Shown: positions 22,901-34,677 of the stretch, in pieces
How the letters are laid out: each line of letters opens with the position of its first letter
Numbering within the stretch: the first letter of the stretch is position 1
Assembly (NCBI GenBank): GCA_017562135.1
Contig: QEYB01000556.1
Span: 310,001-374,000, forward strand
From: Dipylidium caninum
Lineage: Eukaryota; Platyhelminthes; Cestoda; Cyclophyllidea; Dipylidiidae
DNA length: 64,000 nucleotides
Direction of reading: 5' to 3'
The notes under the pieces: model-generated
Seen by the model: the letters and a program-made list of their open reading frames with translations, nothing else
The model's database searches: none
What the model was told of the DNA's origin: nothing
Program-made: the position numbers and the translations under genes

Positions 22901-25900
22901 CTCCACATATTCAATGGCTTCATTAGTACTATGTTCGTCGTTCAAGAGAAAGAGATTTGAAGCTCTGTGTTTGATTGAGATCACCACTAGCCATTAAAAT
23001 AGACAAAAGGACTAATTATAAACTATGAAAAAAACGTCTAAGTCTTTGATCGCACTATAAATCCCCTTTAAAGTCTAAAGTGCTCCGTTTTAAACTTGAA
23101 TTTGATAAGATCTTGAAGCATTTATACCGTAATCGTAATTTTACTAAATGAAATAATCCTAAACCCACGTTTTCATAAGCTGTCTGGGCCTAAAACATAG
23201 GCACGAGAATTTCTCCTAATCCTTCATAACATCCAGGCCTCCGTTCTCTTTTGATGATTTAGGGTTTAACTTTATGCAATAAAATAAGTCCTTATTAGTT
23301 ACCAAAAGAAGGATTTTAACTCTCCGCTTTCTCCACCGTAAGTAACATATTAGCCGATTTTTTTCAATGTTATTTTAGTTGGACCTATTGTACAAAAATG
23401 GACAATACGTCTCATCTCGGCAGAGAGCAATGATGCCTATTCCAAGGGAAGAGGAATTTCATCGGCCAGTTGAACGTGTCACAACTTATCCTAGTGAGTT
23501 TATCGCCAGCGAAAGAAACAGACGACTTACTGGGTTCACATGGGTTCTTGCGACGCATCTCGGCAACGTATTTGGGGTCAATGCCTATTGGCGTCGGTGG
23601 GTGATACTGCATTCCGGGAGCCAAAATGAGGAAGTCGTATGACATCTGGTGATTTCCGTCGATTGTTATTAATTTCCGGTTCCTACAACATAGCAAAAAG
23701 GCGGTGGCTGAGACGGTGGGGGGGGGGGGAGGGAGGAGGAGTCAGGTGCTCGGAGAAGCAGACTTGCCTGTCGATTGCCGTGAGTGTTCCTAGGACGACA
23801 TGGACTGAGGTGTGAAGCGAGATCTGCCCCAAACGCCACCTATCCTGCATGTATCTAAAAAGGACACCTCTATATTTGGATTCTTTGCCTATATAGAAGC
23901 CGTAGTCAACAGAAACATTGGAAAATATGCATTGTGGACGGCATTGGTTGTTGAGAATGTCTTTTTATTCTAAGCGCGGCGAGAAGCTTTATAGATTCTT
24001 GAGTGTGACTAACCACATGGTGGAACAAAATTATGCGATCTTTGTCGAAATTGCATGTATCACGAATGGCCTCACCGAGCTGGGTAAAAAAGAGGGATGC
24101 GATGATTCTCTGAAGCTTCTGTATCCCCAGGAATCCCATGCCGCGATAGCAAAACGAGGTTGTTGAAGCGGAAATGGGAACTGAAAAAACGGCAAGTTTG
24201 CCACTAATTTATTATATACTGAGAGCAGTGCAGTAATTCTCACATTATCTTCTTTGATGATTGGGACTAAGGGATAGACTTATATGGGTACATTGAGGTT
24301 TCTGGTTTCCTATAATCATAAAGGTAATGAATCAGTGCCTATTTTCATTAAAATATTCACTTGGATATTTCCTACGGCTCAGCTCTCCCCACAATGTCTT
24401 GTACTTAATTATCTGTTAGGAATTAATTAAGGCCGTCTTTTGAATGTAGGCCAATAATAATAGTAATGCTTCCCTTTGTCGGAGAGATTTTTTTATCGAA
24501 GGTCTCACTATTTGGCCATAACAGCAACTCACGCAAAGACCAGACACTCCAAAAAGGCTAGACTGGTCGACGATGCTCCCACAACGATGATTCGCGAGTT
24601 GAGCACAATCTTGGGCTCCATAAGCAGGTTGCGTGAAATGAGATAGACGGCGGGTGGTGGATCATCGAGTGGACAGGTAAGAATGCGATTTTGTGGACCC
24701 TTATCTCCCCTCGCCAACTCAGATGGGTATACTATCTGACGTCTCGGTCGAACTGCGTAAAAGTCTGTCAAGCACGAGAGTGGTGTGTTCATTTTCAGCT
24801 TCTAAGAAATAACGGCATTTGGTATAATAAAATTGGCGAATTTCCCTATGTAAACTCATCATTGTTTAACCCCTGTTTTGACTCAGAAACTCCATCGTTA
24901 TTCCCATTAACAGTCAAGAACTAAAGTGTTTTAGCGGATCTCGTCTCCTTTGGGCCACCCTGCAAGCACATTTTAGACATGAAAATGATTAGGAGGTTTG
25001 CGAGTTACTAGGTCTAAACGGTGTTAGGAAATACTGTGCGTAAACGAAGACTAGCATGCGGCGAACAAACAAACAGTTCACTTATCAAAGGGGAAATAAA
25101 TATTAATAAATTGGCGGGCGCAATGCGGATGAAACAAGTTCGTTTGAATAAGCCGAGAGAAAAAAGTGCACAGTTGGGGACGAGGGAACAGATAAGTTAA
25201 ATACTCGAACTATAATAATGAGGACATCATAATCCATTATCGAAAGGGTTTTTTATACTCTCATTTCACCTTAAGTTAATATTTATTTAACTTAACGAAT
25301 ATATACTTGAGTTCTTTTAAAAATTCACATCCAATTAATAGGTAGGGTTACTTATAAATTTCACCATCCTTAATTTAAAAGTCTAGTTGAATGAGGGTGC
25401 AGAACTCACTATGTCCATAGCAAATGGTGGGTATATGTAGTAGAAGAAGCAAGTCTTTCTAGACCGCCGCATGACTTCACGTATAAATGTTCTAGTCCGC
25501 GAATGGACGGTTGAGGATAAGACGAAGTGAATTACCGTCGCGAACTCATGTTTTCCATGCTGCATAAAGTAAATGTAGTCTTCCAATTCGTATTTTGCCT
25601 TCAACCATTCAATATGCTACGAAAAAAAATATATATGTTACTTAAGCAAATTCGGTAAACCACCTCCCTTCAACATCATTGTAATATGAGACCTCTTCAG
25701 CTCGGGCGAAAAGCACTCCCACGATTCTCCCCAAACACAACGCCACATAGCAGAACAACGCCGTTCCATCCTTCAACAGCGAAAGAGATTATTTGTTTGG
25801 TAAAATAGACGCATTTTCAACCGTTATTAACGTACTGGTTCGCACCCAAATTTCATGTATCTTTTCACATCTTTAGCCAGCAGCTTTCTGTCGAATGGAT

Positions 25901-28045
25901 GCATGTAAAGTGCCAACGCCAGAATATCCGAGAAATCTTTTCTGACAGCTGGTCTCACCTGAAAATCACTTCAGCTCAAAAGGTTTACTAGTGAAAATGG
26001 ATCTACCTTATTAAATTTCCCCGATGGTATACATAGAGATCCTGAGTGACCGTTGAATAAACCTGAGGTTTCACTCTCTATAAGAAGTAACCCAAAGTTC
26101 CACATCTTAAAGACAAAGTCATTTTGGAATTAAATTCAATCAACTCAATCAAGTCCCAGGAATATCATAACTATGGAATAACCGTAATTTCCTTTTACCA
26201 TCGAAAATAGTCATTCTCCAATAATTTGCCTGCCCGTTTGCAAATTAAATAAACAACATGGCTCACGTGAAATTGCCGCAGCAAGGATGTCTCGGGGTCC
26301 AGTCTTGGCACCGTAAGGGCGGCATATTCGATGTCAGGAAACTGATCAAATAAGAATGGCAAAAAGTCTTTGGCACTGGAATTAGAGCAGAAAACAAACT
26401 AGTAAGAGTAGATATAGGTTTTCAACTAACTTTACATGGCTATTAAGTGATATGCTCGGTGCGTCTTCTTAAACATCTCGAGAAAATAAAACAGTACTCA
26501 GTACTCCTTTTCTGCGATAATATGCTGAGTTTGTAGCCGCGTAACTACATAGTCCGTAACCCAATTAAAAATTTTTTAGGATAGTAGGGTTACGAAAAAT
26601 ATATGTACCGTGCATCGAATTCGGGAAGCAAACCATAAAGTTGGATAATGATTGCATTGTTAGCGCCACAAGAGCAAACGTCTTGGCCGGTTTCACGAGG
26701 GATGTTCGGTCCAAAATACCCCATCAGATGACGTCTTATCCAGTTTCCCGACGAAACATATGCTAATCGTGTAGCCTTGTCGACAGAAAATGCGTCCGAA
26801 AGGATAGTTGAGCGTAGATCATCGGTGGATAATGGAGTAAGGTTACCATCTAGAAGTCACAGCCAAATATATCCACGCCTACATATATCCGTAAGAAAAG
26901 TAGATCGGTTTTCCTATTAACTAATCGAGGGTTTACCTAGATTTGGATCGACTTCTTCGCAAAATGCTATTTCAGAAGCATCTTTTTGAGATTTCCCAGA
27001 TATTTCTATCGATTGACAGGGTGAGTTTTCGGAGTCTGTTGAGTCAGTATCATCACCGTGTAAATCACTTTGCAACCTCAGAGACGCTGGGACTTTTAGG
27101 GTATCCGGCTTCACTGGAGACTCATTTTTTCGTAGATAATTAAAAGATCGTAAGTCATATTCCTTATTTAGAAATTCACAATTGTATAGTTTTGTGGCGT
27201 TCATGAAACCGACAGCATATCCTGTTTTGTTAGACTCCAGCACGATCGCCTTCATGTCATCATTTTGGGCTTCTACTAGCTCAGAGATATAGAACTCTCC
27301 ATATAATTTTTGGAGAATTTCATTCTTCGAGTTAAATAATGGTGTTAAGTCGTCATTATCCTTTACACTTTTAATCGTCACTTATCAGTAATTACTAACC
27401 TAGCTATTCGACAGCGCAAAGCCGGGTCGAAATCACGACGTACAAAGTGAACAATATCCCACTTTAGTTTGCATTGCCCTTCTTCGCTAAGCGACAACTT
27501 AGAAAGTAGAGGTTTTAGCTCAGGCGAAATATAATTCATAAAACGCATTCTAAGGATGTTTTCGGGCAAAGATTCATCGAAATCATCTAGAAATTATTTC
27601 TTCTTTAGTGGAGTACCATAGTTAATGGTTTCTGGTACAAGTAAGAGAAAGTGATTCGCATCGGCGACAGCCCGGAAGCCAGCGCGTATTATGTCGACGA
27701 AACCACGTTTCTTATATTCGTCTTTGATGACGATTAAATGGATAAATAGAGTGTTGCACATATTTAGGTGTTCAAGATTGAATTCTGTTTTCAGCCACTC
27801 CTCCTCGCATACTCCCTTGACGAGCGATATCGGGGGTGTATCGCTCAGGATTAAGCAACCTACTACTTCTCCAGAAGGTCCCACCGCGCTGAGGGACAAC
27901 AAGCCTCGCTCCCTGTGGAAACATATCTGTCATACCTGTTTTTAAAACCTACAGAAGGCTAATTAGGTTAAATTTAGTTTTGGAGAATATTTGGTCTATT
28001 TCAATCAAATTCTGAATGTAAACAACATCAAGGGATTCGGTTCTT
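19951..28045 (-). CDS. CFAP61: Cilia- and flagella-associated protein 61, 24 exons placed
   Basis: Axonemal protein of the radial-spoke/calmodulin-associated complex of motile cilia and sperm tails. Exons 5' to 3': 28045-27953, 27912-27617, 27586-27413, 27380-26937, 26849-26609, 26375-26267, 26077-26007, ~25953-25836, 25770-~25680, 25616-25410, 24801-24533, 24180-24076, 23854-23768, 23682-23531, 22986-22664, 22424-22182, 21806-21758, 21548-21375, 21218-21022, 20794-20690, 20615-20512, 20381-20291, 20244-20185, 20103-19951. Nearly all phases match. About 1,320 residues, against about 1,240 in human. Landmarks: RTESLDVVYIQNLI; an acetyltransferase-like N-terminal part (LYGEFYISELVEAQ, AVGFM); RPRRQIVYP; Rossmann-like IIVVGASS and IIIYGDS; NDACLVFDKRLVIDVNFHTSD; IRAAGPATKF; ALFHDRFEELKEEI; NNYDLLPMYAKPD just before the stop. 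The first coding exon with the ATG was not found, and the 3' end of the 25770 exon is unresolved. Confidence 0.95.
23683..23767 (-). other. GC-AG intron in CFAP61
   Basis: The upstream exon ends ATC GAC AG and is followed by GCAAGT, a typical GC donor with matching AG before it. The intron ends TATGTTGTAG. The joined codon gives TAIDR-NRKLITIDG, as expected for the family. No GT donor in reach keeps the frame. The intron contains a run of 11 C on the minus strand (G run near 23717-23727). Confidence 0.75.
27381..27412 (-). other. 32-nt intron in CFAP61
   Basis: The exon ends GCT TTG CGC T, then GTCGAA, and the intron ends CTGATAAG before TG ACG ATT. The joined protein PALRLTIKSVKDNDDLTPLF aligns without gaps to the vertebrate segment at this place. 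The donor is weak, but it is the only phase-compatible choice giving a gapless alignment. Confidence 0.75.
27587..27616 (-). other. 30-nt intron in CFAP61
   Basis: After AAC TAT G comes GTACTC, and the intron ends TTTCTAG before AT GAT TTC. It is the shortest intron in the window, phase consistent on both sides. Both flanking exons lie within the family's N-terminal domain. The next intron upstream (27952-27913) is 40 nt. Confidence 0.8.
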
Positions 28046-28670
28046 CTGAAATTATGTATTTTCATCCTAGCTATCGACCGGCGGCTGCCGACATGTACCG
28101 GAGTGTAACGTATTCAGCTTCAGTAATAAACAGAGTTGAAAAAGCGCCTTCATTTTGGCCAATGGAACTCGAGGTAGTCCGGATGTTGGCACTTTTAAGA
28201 AAAGATATTATTTATTTACTCGAATTGGAAATAGGTAAATACCTTGCATCATTTTCTTTGTGATATTTTACCACCCTAAAAAATTCTAATGGAAATATTT
28301 CGTGAAGCGCTTATGAACCGCTTCAATTATCGCCACATACTTCAACCGAAATATTACAAAAGTACATATTTGGGGTGATTATATAGTTTTATTCGCATAT
28401 TTGTGTACCACTGCGTATTAGATAGCTTACCAAGTTGCAGCGGTTCCGATATATGGCCAATTCCTTTTAGCCTTCCGTACGACTTAGGCGGGCGGCTGAA
28501 ATCCTATGCTTCAGCCATGGATTGCATTTGATTCATACATACATTTACCTAGTGAAACCCTCTCTACTCATAGTCTTCACCGTCTTCTTCTATTTATGTC
28601 CCTACTTAAGCTCCATTTTAAATTATTTCCTCTGGCCTACAAACTTATAGGTATCTCGAAGCAGACTCAT

Positions 28671-28698
28671 TGTTATGTTAAACCATGTTATGTTAAAC
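28671..28698. repeat. 13-bp near-tandem duplication
   Basis: The word tgttatgttaaac occurs at 28671-28683 and again at 28686-28698, separated by two bases. It lies in non-coding sequence. Confidence 0.8.
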
Positions 28699-31191
28699 AA
28701 AAAGATGGTGCTTGCCCTTCTCTTTTTATTTTGATAAAACTTGTCCATGAAAAGCTATTCTCCATGTTCCAGTTTAGTGAATGTTGCCTTTACGAGAGAT
28801 TAATCATTTTAGGTGTGGTTTTATAGTAAATACGCGCTTTACTTTTTTCATAATGCTGCAGATATCGTTAAAAGAAACGAGGAGTTACGAAAATGACGGT
28901 TTCTAAAAAACCGGATTATAACGAGGTTGCTTCCCATATACAACTAACTAATGTGTCACCTTGAGGATTTGTAGATAATTACAGATTTTAAAGGTCTATT
29001 CCGCTGAATGTTGACCGTATCTGACGAAATACGGAAACACGTCTGGGAAATGGAAAGTTTACATCCACATTCTAATCTCAGTTAATGTCGAATAAAGTAT
29101 GCTAGTGAAGGCTGTCAATCAACGTAAACATGGGGCGGTGCCATCGTGGCTCCTGCTGGGTAATCCATATTTCTGTACTGATGCATTTTTGCATCATTAA
29201 AGTGGTAATTATACTACATTAACGTCTTCGCCCACCCAAAGTAAGGACCTCAACAATGCCTAAGTTGAAACACCAATCTGTCAGTATATGACGAGTGTTT
29301 AGAAATCCGGCGGCGGCGCGATTAATAAATTTGGCCAATTTATGACACGACTAGTGTGGGCACAACTAGAATATTTTAGAGCTGTTATCCTCTTTTCTGC
29401 GACTTGGAAGATGTTGCCAAACCGATCATTTCCTTGCTTTTCCGGTCCCTATATGCGCGTTTAGAAGATTTAAATTCTTCTAAGGTACTTGTTCGATATC
29501 CATTTTATATTGTGAAAATTGAAGGTTTTTGTAAAAGAGAATTTATCGGACATTTCAAAAGAGCTGCCTTGTATAATCTAACATGAACGGCTCAGTTACT
29601 GGCAGGCTACCCTTGAAGATATTCAGAGCTTTGCGCTGATTCGCGTCTTACACTCCAAAGTGGTGAAAGTAGGGCTTTGAAGGGTAAAGTGTACTAGATC
29701 TAATTTTAACTGAACTTGTGGTAGTCCAATGCTTCGGTAGGGAAGACAGTGGGAACAAATTTTTAGTCTCAATACGAACACTCAACGATGACGATACAAC
29801 AAACAGGCCAGCATTATCTTCAGTGATACAGCCGGACAGTAGGATAAGCTTATGCAATTGTAATCAAAATATGGCTGTAAGGAATTGGTTAGGAGACTAG
29901 ACTGAACCGAATGGTTGCGTAAGGAATTGAACAGTACAATAGAACGCCTTTTCGCCTCTTACTTGTCAACGTAACTAAATAATCTCTAGGCGTTCCGCCA
30001 GGTGAAGTACCCAGCATTTGCAATGTTTTACTGGTTCCCGATGAAGTCATTCCGATATCTGATTTGACATAAGTAGAAAACAGCAATGTTTGGAAAGACA
30101 AACTGTTGCATATCTTAGATAGATTCGGCATTATCAATATTTTCGCCAAATAAAACAAGCCTTCAAGACAAGGATTGTCTTATTACCATCTGGGGAGCTG
30201 ATTGGAAACATATTTGCCCTTCTTACCTATAGGATAATGTTCAGTAACACCCGATTTCGTTATTTCTTTCAATAGTGTGTTGGATGATTTGGAATACTAA
30301 TAGACGTTTAATGACCGGCATTCCATAAAGACCGCATAAAACACGTTTTTTACTAATTCGTGGGCGCGGCTCCTCTAACTTCTTCCTTCTCACCAGAGCC
30401 GACAACACGCGCCCGATTATCCCATTGCTCTCCTGTGATGTCGACCCGGTCACGACTTGATCAACCCGACCTGCCACCTCGGCCTGCCTTTAGGAAGTGT
30501 GACCGCTTCACATCTTGGAGAGTCGTGGCTGCTACCTCAAATCAATTGAAATTACTTACTCCATCTCGTCCCCGTGAAATGGTTTTCTTCTACTGACTCT
30601 GCTGAGGACGTCGAAATGCCAATTACAGAAAGAATAAATGCTGTTGTGGTGTATGAGCTGTGAGTCATCAGAACACAGTCATTTTAGACAAAAAAAAAAG
30701 ATTGGCTAAGGGTTGGGCGAAAAAGCCCTGTTCGCTACGGCTAACTTCTCGCCCCTATCTCTTTTAGCCTCAGAAGAGTTGCTACAGCGCCGTAGTCCAC
30801 CGGACTTATTAGCAATTACTCAAATCACCCTGCCCTCCGAATATTTGACTTTTCTTAATAATGTATCCCATTTGGACTGGTACACAGCTTGGAATTTGCC
30901 AAAAATGAGGACTGTCACCAGCTCTTTCGCTTTCAGTTAATCTGCTCCGGTGAAAGAGTAGTCCATGGCTCTTTTTGACAATGAACTTAAGCGTCTTTCA
31001 TTCTTCAGGCTGGAGAAAAAATATTTTCGAGGAGCAAATATCTACAAGTAAGTAGTCGACCGGTGCGTTCTTTAATTCAGTATTTGATATGTTCTACCTC
31101 GGCTTACTATTTCGTACGATTCAGGTTGGCGTGCGAACTCTCTAATCCATTTCCGCAGATGATAGGCACCTGAATTTCGTCTGATCTTTGG

Positions 31192-31593
31192 CTACTTTAA
31201 GATATGTCGCATCACTTTGTAGAAGTGTTTAGGAGGGCATTGGGAGGATCTCTGATGCAATTTAGGCTGGAAGTTGGCATGCAGCAGGTAGCACGCAATC
31301 TGATTCATGCCTTTGGTCTCATGCGTAGGAATGTCTTGCCTTAAAAATCTGCCTTTAATGGAATAGCCAGTATTCTGTGTGACGGGATATAACCGTGGAA
31401 AGTGTTTCTGATCTGGGCTCTTGGCCACCACAGTAAGGAAAGAAGTCTTCCTTTGACCCACATAGTAAAAAATGTCACGTGAAACTCTCATGTGACCATC
31501 GAGGGAGACAAAGCAAGGGAGCCAGTATCTCGTGGGCCAGGAGGCACTCATGCGAACTTCGTTTGAGGGTGCCCTGTCAAACACAGTAGACAT
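31192..31593 (-). CDS. Unrecognised 133-codon ORF
   Basis: Open frame with no recognised motif (for example RVSRDIFYYVGQRKTSF). It has no obvious splice partners and lies in an otherwise gene-poor stretch. It might be a decayed mobile-element fragment or chance. Confidence 0.15.
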   Translation of the reverse strand: MSTVFDRAPSNEVRMSASWPTRYWLPCFVSLDGHMRVSRDIFYYVGQRKTSFLTVVAKSPDQKHFPRLYPVTQNTGYSIKGRFLRQDIPTHETKGMNQIACYLLHANFQPKLHQRSSQCPPKHFYKVMRHILK

Positions 31594-31957
31594 CGCGGAC
31601 CAGCGCCTGGGGCCTCCTCGGGATGCTCTTCCTTTCGGCCGTGACGCATGGCATCCGGCGGGCCACGCAAATGATCATTTTATGAGGAGGCATGGATCGG
31701 GTGCTTGGCAACGCCTGCCATCAAATATCAGTGCAAAGCTCCGTTTAGTGGCCAAAGCATGCTATTTAACTCTCAAAAGTTTGCGGTTCGAGAATGTGGC
31801 ATGTTTAGCCTGCTGCACCATTAAAAGCATTATGGAATAACGCAAACGGTCCCAATTGTTCAATTGAAAAGACCAACAGAAAAATTTGAACCTAAGACAA
31901 ATTTGGTAGGTGTTACAACCGAAGAATTGCCAGTATTCATCCGTTCGGTCGGTTTTT

Positions 31958-32034
31958 TTCCCGCCCTCCCTTCATCATTTGCACCTCCGGGTGGCTCCCA
32001 CTCGCAGCCCCCTCCCCGTTCCCGCCCTCCCTTC
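31958..32034. repeat. Pair of 16-bp direct repeats in a C-rich tract
   Basis: ttcccgccctcccttc occurs at 31958-31973 and 32019-32034. The intervening sequence is also pyrimidine- and C-rich. Confidence 0.75.
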
Positions 32035-34649
32035 GTGCGGCGAGACAAGATGAACACCGCGTGGTTCTGATAGGTAACAGTGCCGTGCTACCACCTGCAA
32101 ATGGAATAATCCGACTCTCCTGTGTTATGCCAACTATTAGTGGCTTGTTCCTCTTTGTATGAGCCCTTTTTTAGATTTTGAGACAAGTTCCTACCCTCCA
32201 TGTGGTCTAACCAAATCAAAGAACATTGTGCATGGATTAGAAGCTGTTCCCGAAACTGGGGTCTTATGTCCTAGCCAGGGTAACTCTTGGGTCAGTGAAG
32301 CACTTATCGCGAAGGTCGGCGGAAGAGACGGGAAAACGTTGCGTCAAACTGCAGGACACCTTCCCTTGACGTAGTGGAGTACAGAGGACTGGGGATAAGT
32401 AGCAAAGAGAAGGTGGAGAGTCTGTTCCACCAAAACCAGTGTTAATGTATCACAATGCAGCAGAAAAATCAGGCACAAGTACAGTACAAATGGGACAGCT
32501 CGAACTGGTGCAATCATCGCCGTATTTTAGTGACTTGTGCCGCCGCACTGGGAGCCACCGAAGGAAGCCAGTCTGATTGCCGTGAAGAATTTACGTCGGA
32601 GAGCAGAGAAAAGACCTTGTGGTGAGATCACCGCTAGTCATGTGCTCATGCAAAGTACTCTCCGAAACATAAACGAGGTTTACTAAAACAGAAATCTAAA
32701 AAGAATACAAAAATTACGTGTTTTGTGACGGATAAGGTTAGGCGGGTTATGTTTACCATAAACCATTTGTTTTCTAAAGATCTGCAATTTCCGGTGATGT
32801 CTTTCGCGAAACTGCAATCTTTGCGAAACGCCGCGACTGTCTTTTGCGAGGTCTCCGTGAAAATTGGGCCGTTGGATATAATCGCTTTCAGAGAAATTAA
32901 TTTGAACAATTTTTGGGAAGACGGAAACTTTAATTATCTGATCGTTAAAACAAGAAAAGTGGCGACCACTTCCTTACAAAACTGCTCGGAATGAGTGGTA
33001 GTGGGGGGAGGGACACCCTGGCCATGGAAGTACTGCCAATACTTCCATTCATCCCAGATTGCCACAGTACTTGGAGCACAATGCCGCCGTTTGTTCTATG
33101 TTATGCAACAAAGAATTTATACAGAATACGAAACTTCGAGACCGACTTCCGCCGAATAAACTCAAGGGATAGAATAAAACCTTCGGTAGAAGGATATATC
33201 TCTGATCGCTAAAGACCTTGGTCTGGGAAACCCGATGGTATCAGATCATAGACAGAGCGATGCGCCTACCGGAGCTGTTTCTTTCCGCTTGGGAAAACAG
33301 CTACGTTTCATAGCAGCAGGATATTGTATTGGATTACTTGAGATAAAAAAAGACATTTGCCCATCTTATACGTGAACGGAGAACAAGCCGTGTGGTGTTT
33401 GTGTTACTCCACGGCCTCTAATTAATGATGGCCGCACTCAGTCGCCCCGCTGTCTTCCCTGTCCGGATACTCACGGTTAGAGTTAGTCCCTTGCTACCGA
33501 GTCAGGGGGTGCCCTTCGAAAGATGCCTACTTATACGCAGACGAAATATACGAGGTTGCTACTACGGCGGAGGTGGTGGTCGAGGAGCCCAAGGCCGGTG
33601 GATTTTGAGAAGTTGAGTTCGTAGGTTTAACCCCCACGAGAGCATCAACGCACCCACCGATTAGTGATGGAGGCGTTCACTCATTCCTGCCCACGTTGTT
33701 TATAAGTGGACCCGAGCAAGAAGTAGTCGGCCAACTATGCAAATGCTCTCCATTTTAGGTGGCGTTGGCGGTGCTTCTTCCTCCATTCCCTTCCGAGATG
33801 GCCTTTCGTCTAAACAATCACACTAATATTTTGTCGAAACCGAAAATGCAAATTGAGGAAAGGCGGCATTTGTTTAGAAGAGAGTAGCTTCACATCTCTG
33901 CCCTTAACCACTCCATATGAATGGAGTTAATTGCAGTCCACGCCAAATAAATCACCCCTACTATTACGGAAGTAATGATGACAAATGACTGAGAATATTG
34001 CATCAATCTACCTCCTTAAATACATTTTTAAGCGCCGTTGGGGACTCTACCCGTCGAAGCATTTAGCCTAGGCCGCTTCTGTTCCCCGTGGCCTTCTGCG
34101 GGAAAGGTTCTTAGGCTCGGTAGTGTGCGCCACTCGACCCGGCAATTAGTGCTGCCCATCATCCGACGCCAAGAGCCGCCTTCCGGAACGAGTGACCGCC
34201 TCTCAGTAGATGCTCGACTCAAGTCTCCTGAATGGCCAAGGCTTTGGTGAATCGGGCCAACGTCAATCCAACCTTATCTACTCGATGAATAGCCTAATTT
34301 CCTATTTCTTTACCGTATTTTCGGAATACATACGTCTCATTGCCTTTATTAACGCGATTTAGGCGAACTGTACCAAATTCCTACCCTTAACGCCTTTAGT
34401 AGCATTCAACTCTGATTTAAGCAAAAATAGGCAGTTCTGGAATTCCTAGGCTGCCATCCGCTGAGCCGCTATGATATCACGGGGTCCGTATGCTACCACC
34501 ACACCATAAGTTCAATTTCCGTCTACAATATATTCCAGTTTTTTAATGCAGCGCTTGAGAGGGGCGTCCGAGTTCCAAACACCTGAGTGTCTTCTCCCCA
34601 ATTTGCACGAAATGAAGGAGTTGAACCCCCTGTTCGGAACCTAGCGAAT

Positions 34650-34677
34650 GTGACAGCCAGTGCCAATTCTAATGCAT
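34650..34677. repeat. Dispersed short repeat, copy 1
   Basis: This segment beginning gtgacagcca and ending aatgcat is matched at 22 of 27 positions by 42114-42140, 7.5 kb away. Both copies are in GC-richer non-coding sequence. They may be scraps of the same mobile-element family. Confidence 0.4.

Noticed and set aside
27393..27412. A 19-nt GT...AG intron in CFAP61 (GTTAGT...GATAAG)
   Set aside because: Too short, and the phases do not match. The 32-nt intron starting a little upstream fits phase and alignment.
33495..33535. VPFERC as a possible Cys-loop (FPFD-x-x-C) of the channel
   Set aside because: There is no cysteine 13 residues before it, and no supporting strand sequence or splice sites.
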